DNA of 64,000 bases, taken from assembly GCF_004336805.1 (NCBI RefSeq), contig NZ_SJXM01000004.1, forward strand, positions 241,685 through 305,684, in the 5' to 3' direction. The notes beneath the pieces were generated by a model. The model ran no database searches. It worked only from the letters and a program-made list of their open reading frames with translations, and was not told where the DNA came from. Of the stretch, positions 27,907 through 37,533 are shown in pieces; position 1 is the stretch's first letter, and the number at the start of each line of letters is the position of its first letter. Origin of the DNA: Aeromicrobium sp. IC_218 (GTDB taxonomy: Bacteria; Actinomycetota; Actinomycetes; Propionibacteriales; Nocardioidaceae). The position numbers and the translations under genes are program-made.

Positions 27907-29352
27907 TCAGCCGACGTGGACGACCTGGGGGCCGTCGCCGGACGGCAGCAGGTCCTCCCTCGGCCCGCGCACCGTCACCGCGGCGACGACCGCGGCGAGC
28001 AGCATCGCGACGCCGGCGGCGACGAACACCGCCGCATACCCGTCGGTCAGCGCCGCCGGCACCGCCGCACCGGCGCGCAGCGACGACTCCATCGCGTCCG
28101 CGTAGAAGACGGTGAACAGGGCCAGGCCGACCGAGCCCCCGACCTGCATCGCCGAGTTCACCGTGGCGGCCGCGGCCCCGGCGTCGTGCGGGGCCACGCC
28201 GGTCAGGGCGAGGTTCTGCAGCGGCACGAACACCATCGCCAGGCCCACGCCGATCAGGACCAGCCCGGGCATCACGTGCGAGGCGTAGCCGCCGTCCGGG
28301 GCGATGCGCGAGAGCAGCAGCAGGCCCGCCGCCGCGACGACCGGCCCGGCCACCATGAACGGACGCGGCCCGGTGCGCGGCAGCGCCTTGGTCACGAACG
28401 GGACGACGACGAGGGTCGCCACGGTCATCACCACGTTGGCGAGGCCGGCCTCGAGCGGCGACATCCCGAGCACGATCTGCAGGTGGAACGTCAGGTACAG
28501 CGTCGCCCCGATCAGCACCGCGCCGACGACGGCCTGCACCAGGAAGGCGCCGGCGCGGACGCGGTGGGCGAGCACGCGCAGGGGGAGCAGCGGCTGCGCG
28601 ACGCGCGACTCGACGAGCACGAACGCGGCGAGCAGGACGACGCCGAGCGCCACGAAGCCGATCGTGTCGGCCTCGCCCCAGCCGTGCTCCGCGCGCGTGA
28701 ACCCGTAGACGAGCGACCCGAGGCCGAGCGTGGCCGTGACCGCGCCCCACACGTCGTAGCGGTTGTCGCCGTCGGCGGTGCTCTCGGTGAGCAGCAGCAG
28801 GCCACCGGCGATGCCGAGCGCGCCGAAGAACAGGTTCACGAGCAGGCACCAGCGCCAGTCGGCGTACTCGGTCAGGACGCCGCCGAGCAGCAGTCCCACG
28901 GCCGCGCCGCTGCCGGCGATCGCGCCGAAGACGGCGAACGCGACGTTGCGGTCCGGGCCGGACGGGAACGTGACGGTGAGCAGCCCGAGCGCCGCCGGTG
29001 CGAGCAGCGCGGCGAAGACGCCCTGCAGGCCGCGGGCCGCGATCAGCTCGCCGGCCGACTGGGCCAGCCCGCCCCACAGCGAGGCGAGCGCGAAGCCGCC
29101 CATGCCGACGAGGAACGTCCGACGACGTCCGGCGTAGTCGGCGATGCGGCCGCCGAGCAGCAGCAGCGCACCGAACGTGAGGGCGTAGGCGGTGACGACC
29201 CACTGACGCTGGCCGTCGGTCAGGCCGAGCTCGGCCTGGGCCTGCGGCAGGGCGATGTTGACGATCGTGCCGTCGAGGACGACGACCAGCTGGGTGAGCG
29301 AGAGGACGGCGAGCGTCCACCATCGGCGGCGGTCGGTGGAAGGGGCAGACAT
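27907..29352 (-). CDS. MFS drug efflux transporter (EmrB/QacA, 14-TM type)
   Basis: A 481-residue inner-membrane antiporter of the DHA2 class. It begins WWTLAVLSLTQLVVVLDGTIVNIALP (motif C/D1-like with the conserved Asp), has GGRIADYAGRRRTFLVG (motif A) and many hydrophobic segments. Substrates are presumably hydrophobic drugs or metabolites. ATG 29352 is chosen because GGAGGG lies six nt before it; in-frame GTGs at 29412 and 29442 would add about 20 or 30 polar residues. The ribosome site is inside a predicted mRNA hairpin, hinting at translational control. No TetR/MarR gene adjoins it. Confidence 0.9.
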   Translation of the reverse strand: MSAPSTDRRRWWTLAVLSLTQLVVVLDGTIVNIALPQAQAELGLTDGQRQWVVTAYALTFGALLLLGGRIADYAGRRRTFLVGMGGFALASLWGGLAQSAGELIAARGLQGVFAALLAPAALGLLTVTFPSGPDRNVAFAVFGAIAGSGAAVGLLLGGVLTEYADWRWCLLVNLFFGALGIAGGLLLLTESTADGDNRYDVWGAVTATLGLGSLVYGFTRAEHGWGEADTIGFVALGVVLLAAFVLVESRVAQPLLPLRVLAHRVRAGAFLVQAVVGAVLIGATLYLTFHLQIVLGMSPLEAGLANVVMTVATLVVVPFVTKALPRTGPRPFMVAGPVVAAAGLLLLSRIAPDGGYASHVMPGLVLIGVGLAMVFVPLQNLALTGVAPHDAGAAAATVNSAMQVGGSVGLALFTVFYADAMESSLRAGAAVPAALTDGYAAVFVAAGVAMLLAAVVAAVTVRGPREDLLPSGDGPQVVHVG

Positions 29353-29359
29353 GCAGAAC

Positions 29360-29391
29360 CCTCCAGGCTTCTGTGACGAAGATGCTGGAGG
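29360..29391 (-). promoter_or_regulatory. Leader hairpin masking the MFS gene's ribosome binding site
   Basis: On the minus strand CCTCCAG (29391-29385) pairs with CTGGAGG (29366-29360), and inside it CTTC (81-78) pairs with GAAG (71-68). The second outer arm is the Shine-Dalgarno itself. A -10-like TAGACT (29468-29463) would give a ~105-nt leader; a second hairpin (29435-29451) lies near its 5' end. Confidence 0.55.
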
Positions 29392-29589
29392 TTTCGAGCC
29401 TCGGACCGGCGCGCCCACGGGCCGCCGACCTTCCCCGGGCACCGTGCCCGGTCAGGCGGCCCAGTCTACCGGCGCCCGCGCGGTGCCCTCGGCCATGCGC
29501 GACGTGATCGCGGCCACCCGCCGAGAGGCGTGGTTACGCGCCCGTAGGATGGGCCACCACTGGTCGGGAGAGCGAAAGGGAGGGCCTTC

Positions 29590-30849
29590 GTGCGCATCGC
29601 CCTGCTCTCCTACCGCAGCAAGGAGCACGGCGGCGGCCAGGGCGTCTACGTCCGGCACCTCGCGAAGGGCCTGGCCGACCTCGGCCACGACGTCGAGCTG
29701 CTCAGCGGCCAGCCGTACCCCGAGACGCTCGACCCGCGGGTCACGCTCACCAAGCTGCCCAGCCTCGACCTCTACCGCGAGCCCGACCCGTTCCGGACGC
29801 CGCGGTTGAGCGAGTTCACGTCCTGGATCGACGTGCTCGAGTACGTCGTCACGAAGACCGGACGCTTCAGCGAGCCGCTCACCTTCAGCCTCCGCGCCGC
29901 CCGTCACCTGCGTCGGTACGGCGCCGGCGTCGACGTCGTCCACGACAACCAGGGCCTGGGCTACGGGATGCTCGCGGTGCAGCGCCGCCTGCCGCTCGTG
30001 ACGACGATCCACCACCCGATCACCCGCGACCTGCGCGTCGAGCTCGCCTCCGCGCAGGGCTGGAAGCAGCGCTTCGGCCTGCGCCGCTTCTACTCCTTCC
30101 TGCCGATGCAGAAGCGCGTCGCCCGCCGCCTGCAGGTGGTGCTCGGCGTCTCCAGCGTCTCGGCGGACGACACCGCCGCCGACTTCGGCATGGACCGCTC
30201 GCGCATCCGCGTCGTCCCGCTCGGCGTCGACACCGACCTGTTCGCCCCGCCGCTCGACGGCGTCCGGGTGCCCGGCCGCATCGTGGCGGTCGCCAGCGCC
30301 GACAAGCCGCTCAAGGGCGTCCGGCACCTGCTCGAGGCCGTGGCCAAGCTGCGCACGGAGCGCGACGACGTGCACCTCGAGCTCGTCTGCCGGCTCGAGC
30401 CCGGCGGTGACAGCGAGCGCCGCATCGCCGAGCTGGGCCTGGAGGACGTCGTCCACCCGGTCACCGGCGTCAGCGACGCCGAGCTCGCCGCGCTGCTCGC
30501 CTCGGCCGAGGTCATGTGCGTCCCGTCGATGTACGAGGGTTTCTCGCTGCCGACCGTCGAGGCCCTCGCGTCCGGCACGCCCGTCGTGGCCAGCGACGCC
30601 GGCGCGCTGCCCGAGGTCGTGGGGCGCGAGTCCGGCGCCGGCGTGCTCGTCCCGCCCGGCGACGTGGACGCGCTCGTGGCCGCCCTGGGACGCGTGCTCG
30701 ACGACCCCGCCGAGCGGGCCCGCATGGGCGAGGCCGGCCGCGCCCGAGCGCTCGAGAAGTTCAGCTGGATCGCCGTCGCGCGCGCGACGGTCGAGACGTA
30801 CGAGGCGGCCGTCGCGCTGCACCAGGAGGACACCCGTGCTGACCGTTGA
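29590..30849 (+). CDS. Glycosyltransferase family 4 protein
   Basis: 419 residues, GT-B fold of GT4. The N-terminal half has GGGQGVYVRHLAKGLADLGHDV (acceptor side, glycine loop). The C-terminal half has VPLGVDTDLFAPP, then the donor-binding VPSMYEGFSLPTVEALASGTPVVASDAGALPEVV, in which the Glu-x7-Glu pair is kept. It should transfer a sugar from a nucleotide donor with retention. The GTG start follows AAAGGGAGGG. It begins a four-gene run (GT4, methyltransferase, toroid protein, methyltransferase) with overlapping or near-touching ends, so it probably acts on the same unknown glycoconjugate. Confidence 0.92.
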   Translation: MRIALLSYRSKEHGGGQGVYVRHLAKGLADLGHDVELLSGQPYPETLDPRVTLTKLPSLDLYREPDPFRTPRLSEFTSWIDVLEYVVTKTGRFSEPLTFSLRAARHLRRYGAGVDVVHDNQGLGYGMLAVQRRLPLVTTIHHPITRDLRVELASAQGWKQRFGLRRFYSFLPMQKRVARRLQVVLGVSSVSADDTAADFGMDRSRIRVVPLGVDTDLFAPPLDGVRVPGRIVAVASADKPLKGVRHLLEAVAKLRTERDDVHLELVCRLEPGGDSERRIAELGLEDVVHPVTGVSDAELAALLASAEVMCVPSMYEGFSLPTVEALASGTPVVASDAGALPEVVGRESGAGVLVPPGDVDALVAALGRVLDDPAERARMGEAGRARALEKFSWIAVARATVETYEAAVALHQEDTRADR

Positions 30850-31549
30850 CTTCGACCGTCTCGGCGTCGGACCCGGCACTCGCTTCATCGACGTGGGAGC
30901 CGGCGCGGGCCGCCACTCCTACGAGGCGCTGCGCCGCGGCGCCGACGTCATCGCCTTCGACCTGGACGCCCAGGAGCTCAAGGGCGTCGAGGAGATGTTC
31001 GGCGCGCTCGAGGTCGCCGGCGAGGTGCCGCCCACCGGCACCGGCTCGGTGCAGCCCGGCACGATCCTCGACATGCCGTACGCGGACGGCTCGTTCGACG
31101 TCGTCCTGGCGTCGGAGATCCTCGAGCACGTCCCCGAGGACGACCAGGCGATCAGCGAGCTCGTGCGCATCCTGCGTCCGGGCGGCGTCCTGGCGGTCAC
31201 CGTGCCGCGCTGGTTGCCCGAGCGGGTCTGCTGGGCGCTGTCGGACGAGTACCACGCCAACGAGGGCGGCCACATCCGCATCTACAAGGCCGACGAGCTG
31301 CGCGCCAAGGTGCGCGACGCCGGCATGGTCCCGACGCACCAGCACCACGCGCACGCCCTCCACGCGCCGTACTGGTGGCTCAAGTGCGCGGTCGGCGTGA
31401 ACAAGGAGGACAGCCGCCTCGTGCAGGCGTACCACCGGCTGCTGGTGTGGGACATGATGAAGGCGCCCAAGGCCACCCGCCTGGCCGAGAAGGCGCTCGA
31501 CCCGCTCATCGGCAAGAGCGTGGCGCTGTACTTCCGGAAGCCCGCCTGA
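30836..31549 (+). CDS. Class I SAM-dependent methyltransferase
   Basis: 237 residues with the full Rossmann methyltransferase core: FIDVGAGAGRHSYEALRRG (motif I), VIAFDLD (motif II), PYADGSFDVVLASEILEHVPEDDQAI (motif IV) and ILRPGGVLAVTVP. The late part (HANEGGHIRIYKADEL) is UbiE/Methyltransf_11-like. GTG 30836 overlaps the GT4 stop by 14 nt; this is the only start that keeps the core close to the N-terminus. The acceptor is not known; the linkage to a sugar transferase suggests O-methylation of a glycan or glycolipid. Confidence 0.9.
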   Translation: MLTVDFDRLGVGPGTRFIDVGAGAGRHSYEALRRGADVIAFDLDAQELKGVEEMFGALEVAGEVPPTGTGSVQPGTILDMPYADGSFDVVLASEILEHVPEDDQAISELVRILRPGGVLAVTVPRWLPERVCWALSDEYHANEGGHIRIYKADELRAKVRDAGMVPTHQHHAHALHAPYWWLKCAVGVNKEDSRLVQAYHRLLVWDMMKAPKATRLAEKALDPLIGKSVALYFRKPA

Positions 31550-31551
31550 GC

Positions 31552-33272
<1,721 letters not shown>

Positions 33273-33284
33273 TGGGATGACGGC

Positions 33285-34322
33285 GTGAACGACAAGCCGC
33301 TGCCCCGCCCGCCGAAGGTCACCGTCGCGTGCCTGTTCATCGGCCTGACCTGCGGGTTCCTGCTGCTGCAGTTCATCTCGACGCTCTCGCAGTGGGGCTC
33401 GATCGAGCTCCAGGAGCAGGTCGCCGAGGCGCTCGACGGCCCGGTCGGCGTCGACCTCAGCGTCGACACGGTGCTCTCCTGGCTGCGGGTGCTGCTCAAC
33501 GTCCTTGCCGCCGGCGCGGCCGCGGGCATCGTCCTGGCCGTCTACGCCGCTCGCGGCCACCAGGCCTCGCGCGTGCTGCTGACCGTCACGGCGGCGCTGC
33601 TCGCGCTCGTGTTCGTCAGCGTCGGGCTGCTCGGCCTGCTCCCGGCCGCGTTCGCGATCGGCTGCGCCTTCTACCTGTGGTCGCCCGAGGCCCGCACCTG
33701 GTACGCCGCCAAGAACGGACGCGTGACGGCCGCGCCCACCCCGCCGCGTCCGGACCCGTTCGCCGCGCCCCCGGCCGGCGCCACCGCGGATTCGCAGCGC
33801 ACCGCCGTCACCCCGGCCGGCCCGCCCGCCCCGCAGCAGGCGCAGCAGCCGTACCCTGTCCAGCCATGGCGGGGCCCGGCCGCGACCGCCGCGCGTCGCC
33901 CGGCGTCCGTGCTCACCGCGGCCATCGTGATGCTCTCCTCGGCCGGTGTCGTGGCCGCCGTCGCCGGGCTCAACGCCCTGCTCTACCTGGTCTCGCCCGA
34001 CGAGTACGTCCGCCTGCTCCAGGACCAGCCGCTCATGGCCGACAGCGTCCGCGAGCTCAACACCGACGCCGAGACGCTCGCCCGCTGGATGTTCATCGGC
34101 TGCAGCATCCTGACCGTCGTCTCGCTGCTCGGCGCCCTGGCCGGCGGGCTGCTGCTGGCCCGGGTCAAGGGCTCGCGCGTCTTCGCCCTGGTCATGTGCG
34201 CGGTGACCTTCGTGGTGGGCCTCGCCGCCGTCCCGATGGGCTGGCCGTGGGCCGCCGCGGCCGCGCTCGTCGTGTGGTGGATCACACGCCAGGACGCCCG
34301 CGCCTGGCTATCATCCCGCTGA
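33285..34322 (+). CDS. Multi-pass membrane protein of unknown function
   Basis: 345 residues with hydrophobic segments at about 13-35, 65-86, 95-125, then a Pro/Ala-rich cytosolic stretch (about 145-200), and four more segments (about 207-345). The two halves each look like a three- or four-helix unit, which suggests an internal duplication. Not recognised as a transporter. GTG 33285 has TGGGAT six to seven nt upstream and may be leaderless. It is separated by 12 nt from the methyltransferase cluster; a shared function is possible but unproven. Confidence 0.72.
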   Translation: MNDKPLPRPPKVTVACLFIGLTCGFLLLQFISTLSQWGSIELQEQVAEALDGPVGVDLSVDTVLSWLRVLLNVLAAGAAAGIVLAVYAARGHQASRVLLTVTAALLALVFVSVGLLGLLPAAFAIGCAFYLWSPEARTWYAAKNGRVTAAPTPPRPDPFAAPPAGATADSQRTAVTPAGPPAPQQAQQPYPVQPWRGPAATAARRPASVLTAAIVMLSSAGVVAAVAGLNALLYLVSPDEYVRLLQDQPLMADSVRELNTDAETLARWMFIGCSILTVVSLLGALAGGLLLARVKGSRVFALVMCAVTFVVGLAAVPMGWPWAAAAALVVWWITRQDARAWLSSR

Positions 34323-34358
34323 CCTGCCCTCCGACGTGAGGCCCCGGAGGCCCGGGAC

Positions 34359-34364
34359 TACGAT
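34359..34364 (+). promoter_or_regulatory. -10 element of a leaderless ndh transcript
   Basis: TACGAT ends six nt before the ATG at 34371, so transcription should start at or next to the start codon. Confidence 0.5.
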
Positions 34365-34370
34365 GGAGGC

Positions 34371-35702
34371 ATGGCTGACAACTCCACCGAGGAGCGCACG
34401 CGCCCCCACGTCGTGGTCGTGGGTGGCGGGTTCGGCGGGCTCAACGTCGTCCGCAACCTGCGCAAGGCCGACGTCGACATCACCCTGATCGACCGGCACG
34501 CGTACAACACCTTCAACCCCCTCCTGTACCAGGTCGCCACCGCGAGCCTGAACCCCGGAGACGTGACCTGGTTCCTGCGCGCGGTCCGCGCCAAGCAGGA
34601 CAACGTCATCTTCCTCAAGGGCACCGTCACCTCGATGGACCACGAGCAGCGTCTCGTGCACCTCGACGGCGGGCTGGAGCTGCAGTACGACTACCTGGTC
34701 ATCGCCTGCGGCGTGACCGCCAACTTCTTCGGCATCCCGGGTGCCGCCGAGCACTCGCTGCCGCTCTACAAGCGCTCCCAGGCGCTCGCCGTGCGCGACC
34801 GCATGTTCGCCTACCTCGAGAACGCCGCGGTCAACGGCCAGGACGAGGACCTGCGCCTCGTCGTCGTCGGCGGCGGCGCCACGGGCGTCGAGACGGCCGG
34901 TGCGCTCGCCGAGCTGCGCAACAACGACCTGCCGGTGGCGTACCCCGAGATCGACCCGTCCCGCGTCCACATCACGCTGGTGGAGATGCAGGACTTCGTC
35001 CTCGCGCCGTTCGCGCCGAAGCTGCGCGACTACGCCAAGCGCTCGCTCGAGAAGCGCAACGTCGACCTGCGCCTGGGCACCTCGGTCAAGGAGGTGCGTG
35101 CCGACGGCGTGCTCGTCCAGCGCAAGGACGAGGAGCCGGAGTTCCTCAAGTCGGGCATCGTCGTCTGGGCCTCGGGCATCACCGCCCACGACGTGGTCAA
35201 GAACTGGAACGTCCCGCAGGGTCGCGGCCAGCGCATCGAGATGGACGAGCACCTGCGTGTGCACGGCCTCAAGAACGTCTTCGCCATCGGCGACGTGTCG
35301 ATCAACCCCGACGACGCGCTGCCGCAGCTGGCCCAGCCGGCCATGCAGGGCGGCAAGCACGTCGCGAAGTACATCAAGGCCGACCTGGCCGGCGAGACGG
35401 TCAAGCCGTTCAAGTACTTCGACAAGGGCACGATGGCCACGATCGGCAAGGCCTCGGCCGTCGCCGAGATCCGGTTCATGCCCAAGATGAAGGGCTTCCT
35501 GGCCTGGCTCATCTGGGTCGGCCTGCACATCTTCATGCTGCTGGGCAACCGCAACCGGTTCGCGACGCTGACCAACCTCGGCGCCAAGTACCTGCTGTGG
35601 GGCAGCCACAACGTCATCATCGGCGAGACGCCGCCGATCGAGGCCAAGGACCCGCACGTGCTCGAGCGGGCCAAGGTCAGCCCCCGCGGCCGCCGCCGCT
35701 AG
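34371..35702 (+). CDS. ndh: Type II NADH dehydrogenase (NDH-2)
   Basis: Non-proton-pumping, membrane-attached oxidation of NADH with quinone reduction. The 443 residues hold the FAD motif VVVVGGGFGGLNVVRNLRK, the following NTFNPLLYQVATASL, a second Rossmann motif (LVVVGGGATGVETAGALAEL) for NADH, FAIGDVS for the FAD ribityl loop and QPAMQGGKHVAKYI. The C-terminal amphipathic region (FLAWLIWVGLHIFMLLGNRNR) would anchor it in the membrane, the usual NDH-2 feature. It is monocistronic and ends in a very strong hairpin. Confidence 0.95.
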   Translation: MADNSTEERTRPHVVVVGGGFGGLNVVRNLRKADVDITLIDRHAYNTFNPLLYQVATASLNPGDVTWFLRAVRAKQDNVIFLKGTVTSMDHEQRLVHLDGGLELQYDYLVIACGVTANFFGIPGAAEHSLPLYKRSQALAVRDRMFAYLENAAVNGQDEDLRLVVVGGGATGVETAGALAELRNNDLPVAYPEIDPSRVHITLVEMQDFVLAPFAPKLRDYAKRSLEKRNVDLRLGTSVKEVRADGVLVQRKDEEPEFLKSGIVVWASGITAHDVVKNWNVPQGRGQRIEMDEHLRVHGLKNVFAIGDVSINPDDALPQLAQPAMQGGKHVAKYIKADLAGETVKPFKYFDKGTMATIGKASAVAEIRFMPKMKGFLAWLIWVGLHIFMLLGNRNRFATLTNLGAKYLLWGSHNVIIGETPPIEAKDPHVLERAKVSPRGRRR

Positions 35703-35734
35703 CAGCGCACCCGCCCTCGGCTCCGCCGAGATCC

Positions 35735-35781
35735 GGACGCGAAAGGACCACGATCCCCGTGATCGTGGTCCTTTCGCGTCC
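35735..35781. terminator. 21-bp perfect bidirectional terminator
   Basis: 35735-35755 and 35761-35781 are exact reverse complements (21 bp) with loop CCCGT, between the convergent ndh and metal-receptor genes. The A/T-rich inner part gives CCTTTCG on one side. Confidence 0.92.
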
Positions 35782-35804
35782 ACACCTGCCGACGAGGACG
35801 CTGC

Positions 35805-36560
35805 TCAGCGGAGGGCGGCGGCGAGCTCGTCGCGCGCGTGGACGAGCGAGGGCCCGTACCAGGTGAGCAGGCGCCCGGAGACGAGCCGCGTCGGGACGTG
35901 GGTGAACGCCTCGGGGCCGTCGTCGGCGGTGAAGACGTAGGGCTCGTCGGGCAGCAGCACGAGGTCGACGCCGTCGCGGTCGAGGTCGTCGAGCTCGACG
36001 TGCGGGTAGCGGCCCTCGGCGTCGGCCAGCACGTGGGTGGCGCCGAGCCGGCGCAGCACGTCGCCGGTGAAGGTGTCGGACCCGACCGCCATCCAGGGGT
36101 CGCGCCAGATCGGCACGACGACGCGGGGTCCGTTCGGCGGTGGTGGCGCGGACCAGGCCTGCTCGGCCTGCTCCAGCCAGGCCGGCACGCCCCAGCCGAG
36201 CGCCTCGTCGAGGAGGCGACGCATCGACGCGAACGCCTGGTCGACGGTGCGGACGTCGGTCACCCAGACCGGCACGCCGGCCTCGCGGAGGCGGCGCACG
36301 TCCAGCTCGCGGTTCTCCTCCTGGTTCGCGACGACCAGGTCCGGTCTCAGCGCCTCGATCGCCGCGCGGTCGGGGTTCTTCGTGCCCCGCAACCGGGTGA
36401 CCTCGAGGTTGGCCGGGTGGGTGCACCAGTCGGTGGCGCCGACGAGCGCGTCCGGCCGAGTGGCGGCCAGCGCCTCGGTCAGCGACGGGACGAGCGAGAC
36501 GACGCGACGGGCCGGACGGACGACGGGCACGGACGTCCCGAGGTCGTCCGTGCCCGTCAT
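35805..36560 (-). CDS. Helical-backbone metal receptor (BtuF/FepB-like), cytosolic
   Basis: 251 residues of the periplasmic-binding-protein class III fold: RRVVSLVPSLTEALAA, VGATDWCTHP, LRPDLVVANQEEN, GVPVWVTDVRTVDQA and VVVPIWRDPWMAVGSDTF. There is no signal peptide or lipobox and no transporter genes beside it, so it probably works inside the cell, unlike BtuF. In related annotations the same stand-alone form is called cobalamin-binding or helical backbone metal receptor. The ligand could be a corrinoid or another metal complex. Given the many B12 genes in this window a corrinoid is attractive, but only by inference. Confidence 0.78.
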   Translation of the reverse strand: MTGTDDLGTSVPVVRPARRVVSLVPSLTEALAATRPDALVGATDWCTHPANLEVTRLRGTKNPDRAAIEALRPDLVVANQEENRELDVRRLREAGVPVWVTDVRTVDQAFASMRRLLDEALGWGVPAWLEQAEQAWSAPPPPNGPRVVVPIWRDPWMAVGSDTFTGDVLRRLGATHVLADAEGRYPHVELDDLDRDGVDLVLLPDEPYVFTADDGPEAFTHVPTRLVSGRLLTWYGPSLVHARDELAAALR

Positions 36561-36574
36561 GCGTCGCAGCGTAC

Positions 36575-37030
36575 TCAGTGCTTGTGGCCCCGATCGGTCG
36601 CGTCGGGATCGATCACGCGATCGTGCTCGGTCACCTCGGTCACCTCGGTGGTGCGGTGCTCGGTGGCGCCGGACGTGCGGCCGTGCTCGTCCACGTCCGG
36701 GTCGAGCCGGTCGGCCTTCGCGCGGGCCTCGTCGAGCGCCTCGGCGCGACGGTTGGCCTCGTGCTCGTGCTCGTGCGCGGTCTTCTCGAGGCGGTCGGCC
36801 TCGAGCCGCGCCTCCTGCGCGTCGGCACGGGCCGACGCTGCTGCGGCCTCGCGGCGCTGCGCGGCGATCTCCTCGGCCTTCGCGTCCTCACGGATCTTCG
36901 CGGCCTCGGCGCGCCGGCGCTGCTCGACCTCGTGCCGGTGCGCGGCGGAGCGCTTGCGTGCGGCGGCCGCGATCGCGGCGATGATCGCCACCACGACGAC
37001 GGCGATGATGAGCCAGACCCACCAGTCCAT
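36575..37030 (-). CDS. Membrane-anchored coiled-coil protein
   Basis: 151 residues. One N-terminal membrane helix (about 5-23), then an Ala/Glu/Arg-rich coiled coil (about 27-105) and a short acidic, His-containing tail. No enzyme motif. The first 25 residues are nearly all hydrophobic, so the coiled coil is expected in the cytoplasm. The ATG follows GGAGGCAGTC. Similar anchored coiled-coil proteins in actinomycetes have no assigned role. Confidence 0.72.
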   Translation of the reverse strand: MDWWVWLIIAVVVVAIIAAIAAAARKRSAAHRHEVEQRRRAEAAKIREDAKAEEIAAQRREAAAASARADAQEARLEADRLEKTAHEHEHEANRRAEALDEARAKADRLDPDVDEHGRTSGATEHRTTEVTEVTEHDRVIDPDATDRGHKH

Positions 37031-37161
37031 GACTGCCTCCTTCGGCGGGGCCGGACCTCGGTGTCCGGCCTATCGGCACGCCAGTACCCCGACGCGCCGG
37101 GTCGAAGCGGCGAGACCCGTGAGAGTGCTCTTAGGCCTGGCGTCACATCGGCTGCGACGGA

Positions 37162-37167
37162 TAGCAT
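37162..37167 (+). promoter_or_regulatory. -10 element of the CmtR-like gene
   Basis: TAGCAT ends six nt before the ATG at 37174, again implying a leaderless mRNA. Confidence 0.45.
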
Positions 37168-37173
37168 CGGCAC

Positions 37174-37533
37174 ATGACGATGATGGGTACGGCGTCGATC
37201 CCGGACGAGCGGGCCGCCAGTGCGTCCGCGGCGAGCCTGTTCCGCGCGCTCGGCGACCCCTCGCGGGTCGCGACCCTGCGGCACCTGCTGCTGGGCGAGC
37301 ACAACGTGCGCGAGCTGACCGACCACCTCGGCCTGGCCCAGTCGACCGTCTCCCAGCACCTCGCCTGCCTGCGCGACTGCGGGCTCGTGGACGTCCGTCC
37401 GGTGGGCCGCGCCTCGGTGTACCGGGTGGCGCACCCCGACGCCGTGCTCGCCCTGCTGGCCGGCGCCGAGCGGCTGCTCGCCGCGACCGGCGACCAGGTC
37501 ACGCTCTGCCCGACGCAGGCCGAGGGCCGCTGA
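37174..37533 (+). CDS. ArsR/SmtB-family metal sensor, CmtR-like
   Basis: 119 residues: winged helix with LFRALGDPSRVATLRHLL, NVRELTDHLGLAQSTVSQHLACLRDCGLV (recognition helix) and a wing at GRASVYRVAHPD. Cys65 and Cys69 form C-x3-C in the recognition helix and Cys112 lies near the C-terminus. This is the same arrangement as the Cd/Pb ligands of mycobacterial CmtR, which suggests thiophilic metal sensing. Its TGA overlaps the ATG of the CDF exporter gene by one base, so it should repress its own operon until metal binds. Confidence 0.88.
   Translation: MTMMGTASIPDERAASASAASLFRALGDPSRVATLRHLLLGEHNVRELTDHLGLAQSTVSQHLACLRDCGLVDVRPVGRASVYRVAHPDAVLALLAGAERLLAATGDQVTLCPTQAEGR

Noticed and set aside
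36602..36652. Short direct repeats (GGTCACCTCGGTCACCTCGGT)
   Set aside because: They are inside the coiled-coil protein gene and encode a Thr-Glu-Val repeat; no separate element is indicated.
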